Shown here piece after piece: positions 17,810 through 27,082 of a DNA stretch of 64,000 bases (the first letter of the stretch is position 1; every line of letters starts with the position of its first letter). The DNA is taken from positions 1 through 64,000 of the forward strand of contig JADKHH010000010.1 in the NCBI GenBank assembly GCA_016721905.1. The letters run 5' to 3'. Under the pieces are notes generated by a model, which was given only the letters and a program-made list of their open reading frames with translations, was not told the origin of the DNA and searched no databases. Position numbers and translations under genes: made by a program. This stretch comes from Candidatus Opimibacter skivensis (GTDB lineage Bacteria; Bacteroidota; Bacteroidia; Chitinophagales; Saprospiraceae).

Positions 17810-19009
17810 ATGACGGAAACCAACGTTCTTCAACCGGTGGCTCAACACCGGATCTATTCTATTGATGTCCTGCGCGGTCTTGTCATGGTCATCATGGCGC
17901 TGGATCATACGCGGGACTTTTTTCACGCAGAGGCATTTACCCGCGATCCACTGGATCCGGCTACGACAAACATCCTGATGTATTTCACCCGTTTTATCAC
18001 CCATTACTGCGCACCTGTTTTCATCTTGCTGGCCGGCACTTCCATCTACCTGCAGAGCCTTAGAAAAAGCAAGTCTGAATTGAGTGCCTTCCTTTTTAAA
18101 CGGGGACTATGGCTCATTTTAGTTGAAGTCATACTCATCACCTTTGCCTGGACATTTGATTTCTCTTACAGCATCTTCATCCTGCAGGTGATCTGGGCGA
18201 TTGGTATTTGCATGGTATTGATGGGCATCATCATCCGGTTGCCTTACACGTTGATCCTGATTGCAGGACTAGCGATCGTGTTCGGGCACAACATACTCGA
18301 TTCTATCCCCGGCACACATCAGGGCTTTTGGTGGGACTTGTTGCACAATGGAAATTTTGCATTTCACGAGATCCTACCCGGCTATCAGATCACGATCATC
18401 TATCCCTTCTTACCATGGCTCGGATTGATGATGCTCGGATATGGCTTAGGAAAAATATATGAACCATCTGTGGATCCCGCTTTCCGCAAAAAATCACTCC
18501 TTTATACCGGGGCTGGCCTGATCTTCTTTTTCATCCTGTTACGCTACATCAATGTATATGGAGACCCGCTTCCTTGGACATTACAGGACAATACCACATC
18601 CACTATCTTCTCTTTTCTGAATGTTCATAAATACCCTCCTTCCTTGTTATTTATGTGCATCACGATCGGACCTGCATTGATCTTCCTCGCGCTTTTCGAA
18701 ACCACACAGAATAAAATCACACGTATCATCAGCGTGTATGGCAAGGTTCCTTTCTTCTATTATATCCTTCATTTCTACATCCTGCACACGCTGTGTATGA
18801 TTCTCTTTATCGCCCGTGGACATACTTTCAGTGAAGGGATAGAGGATACCGCAGGCATTCCATTTCGTTTTCTGATTGCAGGTGAAGGCTACCCGATTGG
18901 TATTGTATACCTGATCTGGATTTTGATGGTGATCGCGTTATATCCTTTGTGCAAGTGGTTTAGTGATATGAAGAGGAAGCACAGGCATTGGTGGTTGAGT
19001 TATCTGTAA
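17810..19009 (+). CDS. DUF1624 / heparan-alpha-glucosaminide N-acetyltransferase-like membrane protein
   Basis: 399 residues with about ten hydrophobic segments. The signature 'RIYSIDVLRGLVMVIMALDH' (about 14-33) opens the DUF1624/HGSNAT catalytic domain, with the conserved 'HYCAPVFILLAGTS' later. Relatives move acetyl groups across membranes to sugar amines; in bacteria the acceptor is usually unknown. The gene is divergent from the beta-helix protein across the 21-bp inverted repeat. A heptamer repeat array begins immediately after its stop codon. Confidence 0.85.
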   Translation: MTETNVLQPVAQHRIYSIDVLRGLVMVIMALDHTRDFFHAEAFTRDPLDPATTNILMYFTRFITHYCAPVFILLAGTSIYLQSLRKSKSELSAFLFKRGLWLILVEVILITFAWTFDFSYSIFILQVIWAIGICMVLMGIIIRLPYTLILIAGLAIVFGHNILDSIPGTHQGFWWDLLHNGNFAFHEILPGYQITIIYPFLPWLGLMMLGYGLGKIYEPSVDPAFRKKSLLYTGAGLIFFFILLRYINVYGDPLPWTLQDNTTSTIFSFLNVHKYPPSLLFMCITIGPALIFLALFETTQNKITRIISVYGKVPFFYYILHFYILHTLCMILFIARGHTFSEGIEDTAGIPFRFLIAGEGYPIGIVYLIWILMVIALYPLCKWFSDMKRKHRHWWLSYL

Positions 19010-19335
19010 GCTATCAGCTGTCAGCCATCAGCTATCAGAGCTGCCAGCTTCCAGCTGCCAGAGTATTCTACCTGTCATGAGCGTCCACGGCTGAGCCGGC
19101 AATCTGGGCGGCCAGTTTTGCCATGGATTTGCAAGTTGGAAAAGCTCTTGCTCTAAAGATTTTCTCGGTATGAGTCTCGGCTCATGCCTAGCCCTTGTCT
19201 AAGGAGCCAGTAAAATCTCAAGACCCTAGCCTCTGCTATCTCCTTATGCCCAATGCTGACTGTGGAATGAAAACTGCCAACTGAAGACTGCCAACTGTTA
19301 ACTCCGCTTTTCACTCTTCACTATTCACTTTTCAC
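19010..19335. repeat. heptamer repeat region between convergent genes
   Basis: Two arrays flank about 200 bp of palindrome-rich sequence. After the DUF1624 stop come variants of AGCTATC/AGCTGCC ending in the core CCAGAGTATTC (19058-19068). Next to the FtsE stop codon are TCACTTT/TCACTCT/TCACTAT units. A CATGAGCGTCCACGGCT segment at 19077-19093 resembles the palindromic element at 26.03 kb. There is no coding potential. Confidence 0.7.
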
Positions 19336-20007
19336 TTAATCCACTTCTTCTACCCTACCATTAGCGACTCTATAAACTCTACCTGGAAAACGCTCGATGA
19401 CCTGCGCATTGTGGGTCGCCATGAGGATGGCGGTCTGATATTCGACTGCGAGCTTGCGCATGAGTTGAAGGATGGATTCGGCTGTCTCCGGATCGAGGTG
19501 ACCGGTAGGTTCATCGGCAAGGATGATTTGTGGCTTGTTGAGTACGGCCCGTCCGATGACAGCGCGTTGTTGCTCACCGCCGGACAACTGGTGGACCGGT
19601 CTATTGATTTGGTCGGTCAGTTGGACATCTGAACAAACTTCAGAAATAATCCTGTCCTGCTCCGCCCGGTCTTCAGTGCCTGTGGCATCCAGCACAAACC
19701 TCAGGTTTTCATCGACTGTCCATTGGGGAAATAACTGAAAATCCTGGAAAACCATGCCCACTCTCCTCCTGAGTACTGGAATTGTTGATGGCTGAAGCTT
19801 GGTGAGTGAGATTCCACCAACCTGGCCGTCTCCCTCCCTCAGCGGCAGATCGCCCCAAAGAGTCCGCATCAGGGAGCTTTTACCGCTGCCGGTCTTCCCG
19901 ATCAGGTATACAAATTCAGCCTGGCTGACTGATAGATTGACCTCACGGAGGACTTTTACCCCTTCCTGGTATATTCCAGCGTTTTTTAAACTTACGACTT
20001 CCTTCAT
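19336..20007 (-). CDS. ftsE: cell-division ABC transporter ATP-binding protein FtsE
   Basis: 223 residues. Walker A is GKTGSGKSS, the signature motif LSGGEQQRA, and Walker B IILADEPTGHLD, followed by the H-loop (ATHNAQ). 'VVSLKNAGIYQ' and 'LRRRVGMVFQDFQLFPQWTV' match Bacteroidota FtsE. With FtsX it would couple ATP hydrolysis to peptidoglycan hydrolase activation at the septum. FtsX is not adjacent, which is common in this phylum. The stop codon is followed directly by heptamer repeats. It is divergent from ccmE across about 100 bp. Confidence 0.88.
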   Translation of the reverse strand: MKEVVSLKNAGIYQEGVKVLREVNLSVSQAEFVYLIGKTGSGKSSLMRTLWGDLPLREGDGQVGGISLTKLQPSTIPVLRRRVGMVFQDFQLFPQWTVDENLRFVLDATGTEDRAEQDRIISEVCSDVQLTDQINRPVHQLSGGEQQRAVIGRAVLNKPQIILADEPTGHLDPETAESILQLMRKLAVEYQTAILMATHNAQVIERFPGRVYRVANGRVEEVD

Positions 20008-20077
20008 GGTTATATTCCGGTGATTGCTTATTCACAAATCCTTAGGCTCGAGATGCCCGGGAGTGGCTATTTTGCCG

Positions 20078-20085
20078 TAAATTTG
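20078..20085 (+). promoter_or_regulatory. candidate -7 box TAAATTTG for ccmEF
   Basis: A perfect TAnnTTTG match 20 nt before the GTG start of ccmE. No clear -33 TTTG is found at 19-21 bp, so this is a partial match. Confidence 0.4.
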
Positions 20086-20105
20086 CACAAAGATTCAGTA
20101 TCAAC

Positions 20106-20531
20106 GTGGATAACCCTCAAATCATTAAGCCCAGGCGTTTCAAAATCATGCCTGTATTGATTCTCGCGCTCATGGCGGCAGGGGTCATTATGCTCATTTC
20201 AGCTTCAAAGGATATGAGCACCTACAGCACGTTTTCCCAGGTGAAGCGTTCAGGCGACACGGCCAAAGTAGTTGGTGTGCTGGCTAAAGACAAACCCATG
20301 TATTATAATGCGGAGGAGAACCCTAACCTCTTCCGGTTTTATATGACTGATCAGCAAGGTGAGGTTCACGAAGTCACGCTTCAGGCAGCCAAGCCACAGG
20401 ATTTCGAACTCAGTGAACAGGTGGTAGCCACCGGGTCATTTGTAGGCGATGAATTTATCGCTTCCAGCATTTTGATGAAGTGCCCTTCGAAATACAAAAA
20501 CGAAGAAGTGCTTGTCAGAAGCAATATGTAA
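20106..20531 (+). CDS. ccmE: cytochrome c maturation haem chaperone CcmE
   Basis: 141 residues with a GTG start. An N-terminal signal anchor (about 12-30, IMPVLILALMAAGVIMLI) precedes an OB-fold domain containing 'VVGVLAKDKPMYYN' and 'VVATGSFVGDEFIASSILMKCPSKY'. The CPSKY ending is the CcmE C-terminus. The canonical haem-binding His is not in the usual HxxxY form, as in several Bacteroidota CcmE proteins. It should receive haem in the periplasm and hand it to CcmF, which is encoded 6 bp downstream. CcmA-D are not in the window. Confidence 0.88.
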   Translation: MDNPQIIKPRRFKIMPVLILALMAAGVIMLISASKDMSTYSTFSQVKRSGDTAKVVGVLAKDKPMYYNAEENPNLFRFYMTDQQGEVHEVTLQAAKPQDFELSEQVVATGSFVGDEFIASSILMKCPSKYKNEEVLVRSNM

Positions 20532-20537
20532 CCATCC

Positions 20538-23345
20538 ATGCAGGACATTCAATATATTGGAGAGCATCTCCTCCCGGGCCGCTTAGGTCATTTCTTTATT
20601 CTAACCGCATTTGTTACTGCCCTGCTGGCCATCGTGGCCTTCCGAAAAAAAGTTGTTCACCCCGATGATATCTCCTGGCTTCAACTAGGTCGCATCGCAT
20701 GGGGCATTCATAGCTTCTCGATCCTTGCCGTCATCGGACTGATCTTTTATATCATGGTCAGCCAGATGTACGAATATCAGTACGCCTGGGATCACGTATC
20801 AGCTGATCTGCCGATGAAGTATATCTTCTCTGCCTTCTGGGAAGGACAAGAAGGTAGCTTTCTCCTATGGATGTTCTGGCATGTAGTTTTGGGATCCGTC
20901 ATCATATTTACTGCAAAAAGGTGGGAACCAGGCGTGATGACCTGGCTTAGCCTTGTTCAGGTGGTCCTCGTTTCCATGATCGCCGGCGTCTATTTTGCAG
21001 ACGATTTCCGCATGGGGAGCAGCCCATTCCTTTTACTCAGGGATACCATGCAAGCGCCGATTTTTAACAACCCTAATTATCTCACGCTCATTGAAGGAAA
21101 TGGACTCAATCCACTCCTTCAGAATTATTGGATGACCATACATCCACCCACGCTCTTTCTAGGTTTTGCATCTGTCACCATTCCATTCTGCTTTGCCATG
21201 ACCGGTCTGTGGGAAAAGGATCATACAGCCTGGTTAAAACCTGTGATGCCATGGACTTTGTTTTCTACCGGTATACTAGGCCTGGGCATCCTGATGGGCG
21301 GCGCATGGGCATATGAAGCATTGAGCTTTGGTGGTTACTGGGCCTGGGATCCTGTCGAAAACATGTCTCTTGTCCCTTGGATCGTTTTACTCGCGGCCCT
21401 GCATGGAAATTTTATAGCCCGACATACCGGACAATCTATCAAGACAACCTACATCTTTTATATCCTCTCTTTTCTCTTAGTCGTCTACTCTACTTTCCTG
21501 ACACGCTCCGGCATACTCGGTGAAGAAAGCGTTCATGCCTTTACAGAAATGGGACTGGAGTGGCAACTTGTTGGTTTTATCTTCCTCTTTCTGTTGACTG
21601 GTATTTATTTCCTGATCACAAGGAATAAAAGTATCCCTGTCATACAGAAAGAAGAACAAATCCAAAGCCGTGAGTTCTGGATGTTTGTCGGCGCCATGGT
21701 ACTGATGTTTTCCGCCATCCTGATCACCTTTTCTACAAGCATACCTGTCTGGAATAAACTTGTGGATGTATATGGCTCATTGATGGGTAAAGGGGATATG
21801 ACCCCATACCACAAAGCCATGCCATTGGATCCGATAGATCACCACAACAGATTCCAGTTGTGGAATGCGGTATTGGTTTCGATCATTTCCGGCGTTGCAC
21901 TGTTATTACGCTTTGGCGCAATGGGCTGGGCTGAATACAAACCTCGGTTTTTAAAACATGTTGGGATATCAGTCGTACTTGGCTTGCTACTCGCTTATCT
22001 GTTCTCGTTGTGGATTCAGTTACCTAGCTGGCAATACATCGTGCTACTCATTGCCGCCAGTTTTGGAATCGTATCCAATATTGATTACATGATCAATTTT
22101 GCAAAAGGTAAGCTCACATCAATGGCCTCTGCTTTCGCGCATGGCGGTTTTGCCCTCATGCTTGTCGGAATCATGGTGAGTGGGTTGAACAAACGGACAC
22201 TAAGTGAAAACCGCTTTGCACAGGAAGGACTCGCAGAAGGATTGGATGTTGGGAATAATGCGTTTCTGATTAAAGATCTACCCATGTTCATGAACAACTA
22301 TTGGGTGACCTACAAGTCAGATACGCTGGAAGGATTGACAAGAAAATATGAAGTCGAGTTTGTCAAAGTCAGCGAAACAGGTGACACCATCGAACATTTT
22401 ACCACGCATCCAAACATCCTGTATAACCGTGAGCTAACCAAAGTTGCGACGGCCAATCCGAATACCAAACGATATCTGGACAGGGATGTATTCACCTTTA
22501 TTTCCGGCTTACCACCTGAACAACAGGACAGGGCTAACCTGGAGAAAATTGACAGCAGCCTTCAATATAAATTGCATTTCCTAGCGCCGGGGGCTACAAC
22601 GAAAGCTGGTTCCTACAACATCAGACTAGATAGCATCATGCTTGGAACCAAGCACAAGGAGTACGATCCGGAAGAAGATGATCTTGTCCTCTCTGGCATG
22701 TTGACGGTAACAGATTCGACCGGAACAATAAGTGAAAAAATATATCCTACACTCATAGTTCGCAAAGGATTATTGTACAGCCTAACCGATCAGGTCAATG
22801 ATTTTAATCTCCGGACGCGGATCAAGGCCTCTGCTCTGGACAGCTTGTTCCCGCTTGATAATATGCTGGCATACGAACCGCTGGTGATCAGATCAGGCGA
22901 AACTAAAACATGGAGAGATCTCTCCCTCACGTTTGACGGTGTTGATAAAAACATCGATCATCCCAATTACCGGAGCATGGATGGAGATATAGCTATTCAG
23001 GCAGTCATATCGATCAAGGGAAAAGACAATAAGACACATATTGCACGGCCATTGTATTTTATACGTGATGGTAGTCCGCTGAATATGAAGGCTTATCTGC
23101 CCGATATTGGTTTGCACATGAAGCTGGAGCGTATTGATCCTCAAAAAGAAGAGTTTCATCTCATGCTCGCGAGAATATCAGATAAGCCTTTACTTCCGCT
23201 GGAGATTGCACAGGAAGCACCGCGAAATGATTATATCGTTCTGGAAGCGATTCTGTTTCCTGGTATCAATTTATTCTGGGCAGGCAGTCTCATCATGCTG
23301 ATGGGGATGTTTATCGGCTTGTATAAGAGACTCCGCAAAACATGA
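20538..23345 (+). CDS. ccmF: haem lyase CcmF, cytochrome c biogenesis
   Basis: 935 residues, longer than the Proteobacterial form (about 650) because of an extended periplasmic region (about 550-900). The WWD-type haem-handling motif is 'GGYWAWDPVENMSLVPW' (about 275), with neighbouring histidines such as MTIHPPTLFLGF. About fourteen hydrophobic segments occupy the N-terminal 500 residues, and one more closes the C-terminus. The protein attaches haem to apocytochrome c on the periplasmic side and forms an operon with ccmE. The next gene starts 19 bp after its stop. Confidence 0.9.
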   Translation: MQDIQYIGEHLLPGRLGHFFILTAFVTALLAIVAFRKKVVHPDDISWLQLGRIAWGIHSFSILAVIGLIFYIMVSQMYEYQYAWDHVSADLPMKYIFSAFWEGQEGSFLLWMFWHVVLGSVIIFTAKRWEPGVMTWLSLVQVVLVSMIAGVYFADDFRMGSSPFLLLRDTMQAPIFNNPNYLTLIEGNGLNPLLQNYWMTIHPPTLFLGFASVTIPFCFAMTGLWEKDHTAWLKPVMPWTLFSTGILGLGILMGGAWAYEALSFGGYWAWDPVENMSLVPWIVLLAALHGNFIARHTGQSIKTTYIFYILSFLLVVYSTFLTRSGILGEESVHAFTEMGLEWQLVGFIFLFLLTGIYFLITRNKSIPVIQKEEQIQSREFWMFVGAMVLMFSAILITFSTSIPVWNKLVDVYGSLMGKGDMTPYHKAMPLDPIDHHNRFQLWNAVLVSIISGVALLLRFGAMGWAEYKPRFLKHVGISVVLGLLLAYLFSLWIQLPSWQYIVLLIAASFGIVSNIDYMINFAKGKLTSMASAFAHGGFALMLVGIMVSGLNKRTLSENRFAQEGLAEGLDVGNNAFLIKDLPMFMNNYWVTYKSDTLEGLTRKYEVEFVKVSETGDTIEHFTTHPNILYNRELTKVATANPNTKRYLDRDVFTFISGLPPEQQDRANLEKIDSSLQYKLHFLAPGATTKAGSYNIRLDSIMLGTKHKEYDPEEDDLVLSGMLTVTDSTGTISEKIYPTLIVRKGLLYSLTDQVNDFNLRTRIKASALDSLFPLDNMLAYEPLVIRSGETKTWRDLSLTFDGVDKNIDHPNYRSMDGDIAIQAVISIKGKDNKTHIARPLYFIRDGSPLNMKAYLPDIGLHMKLERIDPQKEEFHLMLARISDKPLLPLEIAQEAPRNDYIVLEAILFPGINLFWAGSLIMLMGMFIGLYKRLRKT

Positions 23346-23364
23346 TAGCTACTAATACCATCCT

Positions 23365-24138
23365 ATGTTAAAGGTCGTCTGTATTGGAGCTGGTCGGCTT
23401 GCTCAGCAACTCATGCCGGCTTTAGAGGAAGCAGGATGCCATATCATACAAGTATATAACAGAACACCTCAATCCGCACGTTCACTGGCCGAAAAACTAA
23501 AGGGTTGTTCGTATACTTCTGATCTTGATTCTATAGCACGAGATGCTGATCTCTATTTTTTCGCAGTTGCAGATGATGCCATCACGCTCCTTTCAACACA
23601 GCTGTACACCATGCTTCCTGATGATGCTATAGGTGTTCACTGCTCAGGCAGTCTCGGACTTGATGTATTGCCGTTTGCAAGAAAAGCAGGTTTCTATCCG
23701 CTGCAGAGTTTCTCACCTAATCATGAAGTCTCCTGGCGATGGATTCCCCTGATCATCACCACCCCTGATGAAGATATCTGGGAACTACTGGACACCATTG
23801 CTGGTCAACTATCATCATCTGTGTACAGAATGACAGAGGAACAAAAGTCGAACCTGCATGTAGCCGCTGTTTTTGCAAATAATTTTTCCAACCACATGCT
23901 GACCCTTGCCGAATCCATCTGCAACGAGCATCAGCTTCCATTTGAAATATTAAAACCCCTGATCCTCGAAACCTTCAGCAAGGCTATCTTATCAGGCCCG
24001 CGCGATAGTCAGACAGGTCCGGCCATACGCGGCGATGAAAAGACGATCCTCAAGCATCTCGGCTTGCTAGATAATCATCCGGAGCTAAGAAATGTGTATA
24101 GGGTGATGACGGAGAGTATTAAAAAGAGTCTAGTCTAA
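23365..24138 (+). CDS. Rossmann-fold and DUF2520 domain protein
   Basis: 257 residues. The N-terminal NADP-type Rossmann fold (VVCIGAGRLAQQLMPALEEAG, spanning about 4-24) is joined to a helical DUF2520 C-terminal domain (about 130-250) containing 'NLHVAAVFANNFSNHML'. The architecture resembles pyrroline-5-carboxylate and F420-type reductases, but the reaction is not established. It is co-directional with ccmF (19-bp gap). Repeat DNA begins shortly after its stop. Confidence 0.85.
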   Translation: MLKVVCIGAGRLAQQLMPALEEAGCHIIQVYNRTPQSARSLAEKLKGCSYTSDLDSIARDADLYFFAVADDAITLLSTQLYTMLPDDAIGVHCSGSLGLDVLPFARKAGFYPLQSFSPNHEVSWRWIPLIITTPDEDIWELLDTIAGQLSSSVYRMTEEQKSNLHVAAVFANNFSNHMLTLAESICNEHQLPFEILKPLILETFSKAILSGPRDSQTGPAIRGDEKTILKHLGLLDNHPELRNVYRVMTESIKKSLV

Positions 24139-24448
24139 CTCCGAGATTTGAGCTGACATCATTGAGCTAACAATTTTGAGCTACCAGCTGCCAGCTACCA
24201 GCTACCAGTTCAATTACTCACAGATGCTTCCATTTTAAGCGACAATCCAGCCCTACTCCATTGCGTATATGAAATCAAATAGAACTTCTAAATCAACCTG
24301 GAAACTGGAAGCTGATAACTGGAAGCTAATAAATCCTCATTGCGTGGGACAAATCATCTCGCACTTCACAATCAACCTGGTAGCTGGTAGCTGATAGCTG
24401 GAAGCTCAAATCACTCTGAAAGCTGATAGCTGATAGCTGACAGCTTTT
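24139..24448. repeat. heptamer repeat region between convergent genes
   Basis: Many 7-bp units of the AGCTACC/AGCTGCC/AGCTGAT/AGCTGGA class occupy 24150-24211, 24299-24330 and 24379-24446. The last array abuts the stop codon of the minus-strand gene at 24449. The linking sequence has no gene. Confidence 0.75.
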
Positions 24449-25363
24449 TCAATCCCTACTCGGCAACAACTTCGCAACGATATCATCATAGTACGGCCGT
24501 TCCTTAAGACTGGAATGCGATCCGGGGAAGAAGATTAAATCGAGTTCGATAAACTGATTTTTTGAATCAAAATCACGAAGCACCACGGCAACTCGCTTGT
24601 CATTGATAAGCCTCGTATTATCGATCATCGGAAATTCAAAGAAGTCGACTACGAAAACCGGATTGAGGACCTTGTCTTCCTTTTCTGGAATACGTGTCCC
24701 GACTTTCAAATCAACTGTTACGGTAGAATTGACAGTATCCTTTGCCTGGATACTGAGGTGCACAAAGTGCTTAATGGGTATTAATTTATCTTCACTCAGG
24801 AAAGAGTCGATGAACATGCAGCTAAACGTGTCGTTGGAACTAAAAGCCAATGAATCATAGAAATACACAAACTTTTCTACAGTAGCTACCCCCTCGAGAC
24901 TGGCCAGTTGTTTAGTGGTCACCTCCTTGGACATATCGTAGATCCTGTTCTTAAATTTTGTATGTAGGGCCTTGTCAGTTGTCTCACTATTGTTACGACG
25001 GTTGAGATATGTAAAAAGCGGAGTCAGGTTAAGGGATTCGTGAAAGTTATAAGCCAGCAATTCCAACTGAAGGATTTTTTCATCAATCGTATTGGAATTC
25101 TGAAGGATGGTGCCGATGATGGACGTAAACATATCCTTACGGAGGGCGCTTTCAGATTCTTCACGCCTGCTCATGAGCTCCGTGTACAATCTGGTCTTAG
25201 CTTCGTTTTCCTGATTACGGTTGATATAATCAGACGCGTAATAGCTGACCATCGCAATGGTGATCGCGGTAATCAGGCCACCAAGAGGATGTAAAACGAT
25301 TTCGGCTTTATCCCAAATATCCTTCTCACCTTCGGGCCGTTCTACTGTTTTTTTAGTTGCCAT
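24449..25363 (-). CDS. unknown membrane-anchored protein
   Basis: 304 residues with one predicted membrane helix near the N-terminus (about 27-48, PLGGLITAITIAMVSYYASDY). It is followed by a charged, probably coiled segment (about 49-80) and a mixed alpha/beta domain. No family was recognised. Its start overlaps the 3' end of the CarboxypepD_reg-like gene by 22 bp, so the two are probably co-translated. The stop codon abuts heptamer repeats. Confidence 0.6.
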   Translation of the reverse strand: MATKKTVERPEGEKDIWDKAEIVLHPLGGLITAITIAMVSYYASDYINRNQENEAKTRLYTELMSRREESESALRKDMFTSIIGTILQNSNTIDEKILQLELLAYNFHESLNLTPLFTYLNRRNNSETTDKALHTKFKNRIYDMSKEVTTKQLASLEGVATVEKFVYFYDSLAFSSNDTFSCMFIDSFLSEDKLIPIKHFVHLSIQAKDTVNSTVTVDLKVGTRIPEKEDKVLNPVFVVDFFEFPMIDNTRLINDKRVAVVLRDFDSKNQFIELDLIFFPGSHSSLKERPYYDDIVAKLLPSRD

Positions 25364-25668
25364 ACATCACCTGCTTTGACCAGGGTTAGTGTATACCCTG
25401 TAGAGTTGTTGGTTGAGAAAACGTCAAATGTGGCACCAGCATGGTCTACCACTTCCAGTTTATACTTACCAACTTCCTTAATGGTCATAGAAAAATAACC
25501 GTTTTTATCGGTGAGTGTAGTCGCAATGACCTTGCCGTTTTGTGTGATCTGGACAGACTGGCTCACCAAAGGTTGGCCATCCTTTTTGATCGTACCGAAG
25601 ATCTCGCCTGCAAACACGAAAGAAGGGAGAAAAAATAAAAGAGAAAGGATGATGTGTCGGGTATTCAT
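25342..25668 (-). CDS. small periplasmic CarboxypepD_reg-like protein
   Basis: 108 residues: a signal peptide (to VFAGEI) and a single Ig-like carboxypeptidase-regulatory domain (GTIKKDGQPLVSQSVQI, then TTLTDKNGYFSM). This domain usually mediates binding or folding rather than catalysis and commonly precedes TonB receptors; here it stands alone. It is the first gene of a two-gene unit, overlapping the unknown membrane protein by 22 bp. Confidence 0.7.
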   Translation of the reverse strand: MNTRHIILSLLFFLPSFVFAGEIFGTIKKDGQPLVSQSVQITQNGKVIATTLTDKNGYFSMTIKEVGKYKLEVVDHAGATFDVFSTNNSTGYTLTLVKAGDVWQLKKQ

Positions 25669-26156
25669 CGTTTGTGGTATTTAGTGATTATCTGACAATC
25701 CTGTCAAAGGTGTTATAATGTGTAAATATAGGCCGATTAAGAATAAAATGAAACGGCCGGCAGCCAAATCGGGGTGTTTTCACACTTGTTTAACAGGAGT
25801 GTTAAAGCTTTACGGGCTTAATAACGAAGCTCACCTGGGAAATGTTTTAGCTGGCGCTCAAACTCCGGTCCAGAACTTTCGCTCATGGTGAGTCCCAGGG
25901 CTATTCCGCTGGTTGAGCAGATCACGGCTGTTCAGGCCCTGGTAAGTTATATCACCTTTGAGCTCTTGCCAGCACATTGCATTCTTTCGGTTACGGAGAA
26001 TTGTCGACCCACACTTTTTACTACTCCCTGCACATGAGTGTTCACGGCTTGAAAGCCGTGTCAATTCAATTTTCCTGGCGTGGGCGCCAGGTTTTTCCAC
26101 TCATGTAGCTTTTCTTTCGTTGCGGAGTCGAAGCATCACTTTTCACTCTTCATTCT
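25669..26156. other. 488-bp intergenic region with stacked palindromes
   Basis: No gene found. It contains a TGACAATCCTGTCA palindrome (25692), a CCAGGGC/GCCCTGG pair (25888-25942), the composite element at 26033-26105, and TTCACTC/TTCACTT heptamers (26134-26172) that run into the uridine kinase stop codon. Confidence 0.6.
26033..26105. repeat. composite palindromic element
   Basis: Outer 8-bp inverted ends CATGAGTG / CACTCATG enclose two hairpins. One is CACGGCTT-GA-AAGCCGTG (26043-26060); the other is CCTGGCG-TGGG-CGCCAGG (26074-26091) followed by TTTTT. The second looks like a plus-strand terminator although no plus-strand gene precedes it. A partial relative is at 19.08 kb. Confidence 0.7.
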
Positions 26157-26804
26157 TCACTCTTCACTTTTCAATGCTCCTTGCCCCTTGCCTTTTATCT
26201 CAATCAAGGCAGAAATCACATCCAGCGCACAATCATAATGCGTGTGATTGTTAATCACCAGGTCAGCTTCGTGTTTGAAAGGAAGGATATAGGATCTGTA
26301 GGATGGTAAGACATGATACTCATAGCGGTGAAGGACATCTTCCAATGGATAATTTCGTTCACCGGCATCCCTGATGATACGGCGCTTGAGTTTGATGATA
26401 TCCTCGGCATCAATAAATATCTTCAGATCAAGCAACGCCCTGATCTCATCAAAATAAAAGACAAACAATCCTTCAACCAGGATCACCGGAGCAGGCTTAA
26501 AGGTCAGGATGACAGGTTCCTGCTTTGGGTTGTTGAACACATACTGGACTTTCTGCACCTCATTTCCACTGATCAACGATTTGATATCACGTGAAAAGGT
26601 TTCGTCATCAATAGACTGCGGCAAATCAAAATTCTGGTAACCGGCATCATCCCACACCTGAACCTCCCTTGGACGATAATATTCATCCTGGGAGATGATA
26701 CAGAGTTGATTTTCCGGAAATTGATTACGCAATTCATGAATGATTCGTGTCTTGCCCGAGCCGCTGCCCCCGGTAATGCCGATCAGATAAGGTTTGCTTG
26801 CCAT
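26157..26804 (-). CDS. udk: uridine kinase
   Basis: 215 residues. The P-loop is GITGGSGSGKT, and 'IISQDEYYRP' and 'NFDLPQSIDDETF' are the acceptor-site motifs of uridine/cytidine kinases. It phosphorylates uridine and cytidine for pyrimidine salvage in the cytosol. A nucleoside transporter is the next gene upstream on the same strand, which supports the call. The last residues (LKSEE) and stop codon are encoded by AGTGAAG-type heptamers, so the C-terminus is repeat-derived. Confidence 0.88.
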   Translation of the reverse strand: MASKPYLIGITGGSGSGKTRIIHELRNQFPENQLCIISQDEYYRPREVQVWDDAGYQNFDLPQSIDDETFSRDIKSLISGNEVQKVQYVFNNPKQEPVILTFKPAPVILVEGLFVFYFDEIRALLDLKIFIDAEDIIKLKRRIIRDAGERNYPLEDVLHRYEYHVLPSYRSYILPFKHEADLVINNHTHYDCALDVISALIEIKGKGQGALKSEE

Positions 26805-26828
26805 GTGGGGCGAAAATAACGGTAAAAT

Positions 26829-26884
26829 GTGAGTTGTGAGCTGTGAATTGTGAGTTGTGAGTGGTGAATTGTGAATTGTGAATT
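26829..26884. repeat. eight-unit heptamer array
   Basis: Eight consecutive 7-bp units (GTGAGTT, GTGAGCT, GTGAATT, GTGAGTT, GTGAGTG, then GTGAATT three times) lie 24 bp upstream of the uridine kinase start, in its likely leader or promoter region. Confidence 0.85.
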
Positions 26885-27020
26885 CCTTGCTCCCTTCTTA
26901 ACTCACCCCCGGCCCCTCTCTCTGAAATGATTTCGAGTATGCGCATGATCTTCCACGAAAGAGGGGTGCTTGATTTTCAGTATAACACATGATCACCTAT
27001 GGCGAGCTGATTACATCCTT

Positions 27021-27082
27021 TTACTTAATACTTCTACTTCATACTTCTACTTAATACTTCGTTATTCGTTATTCGCTATTCC
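27021..27082. repeat. heptamer array overlapping the end of the nucleoside transporter
   Basis: Units of ACTTAAT/ACTTCAT/ACTTCT pass into ATTCGTT/ATTCGCT/ATTCCTT. The last units encode the final residues (IANNE) and the stop codon of the transporter on the minus strand. Confidence 0.75.

Noticed and set aside
26074..26096. Plus-strand intrinsic terminator
   Set aside because: The GC stem and T run are good, but no plus-strand gene precedes it; it was listed as part of a palindromic element instead.
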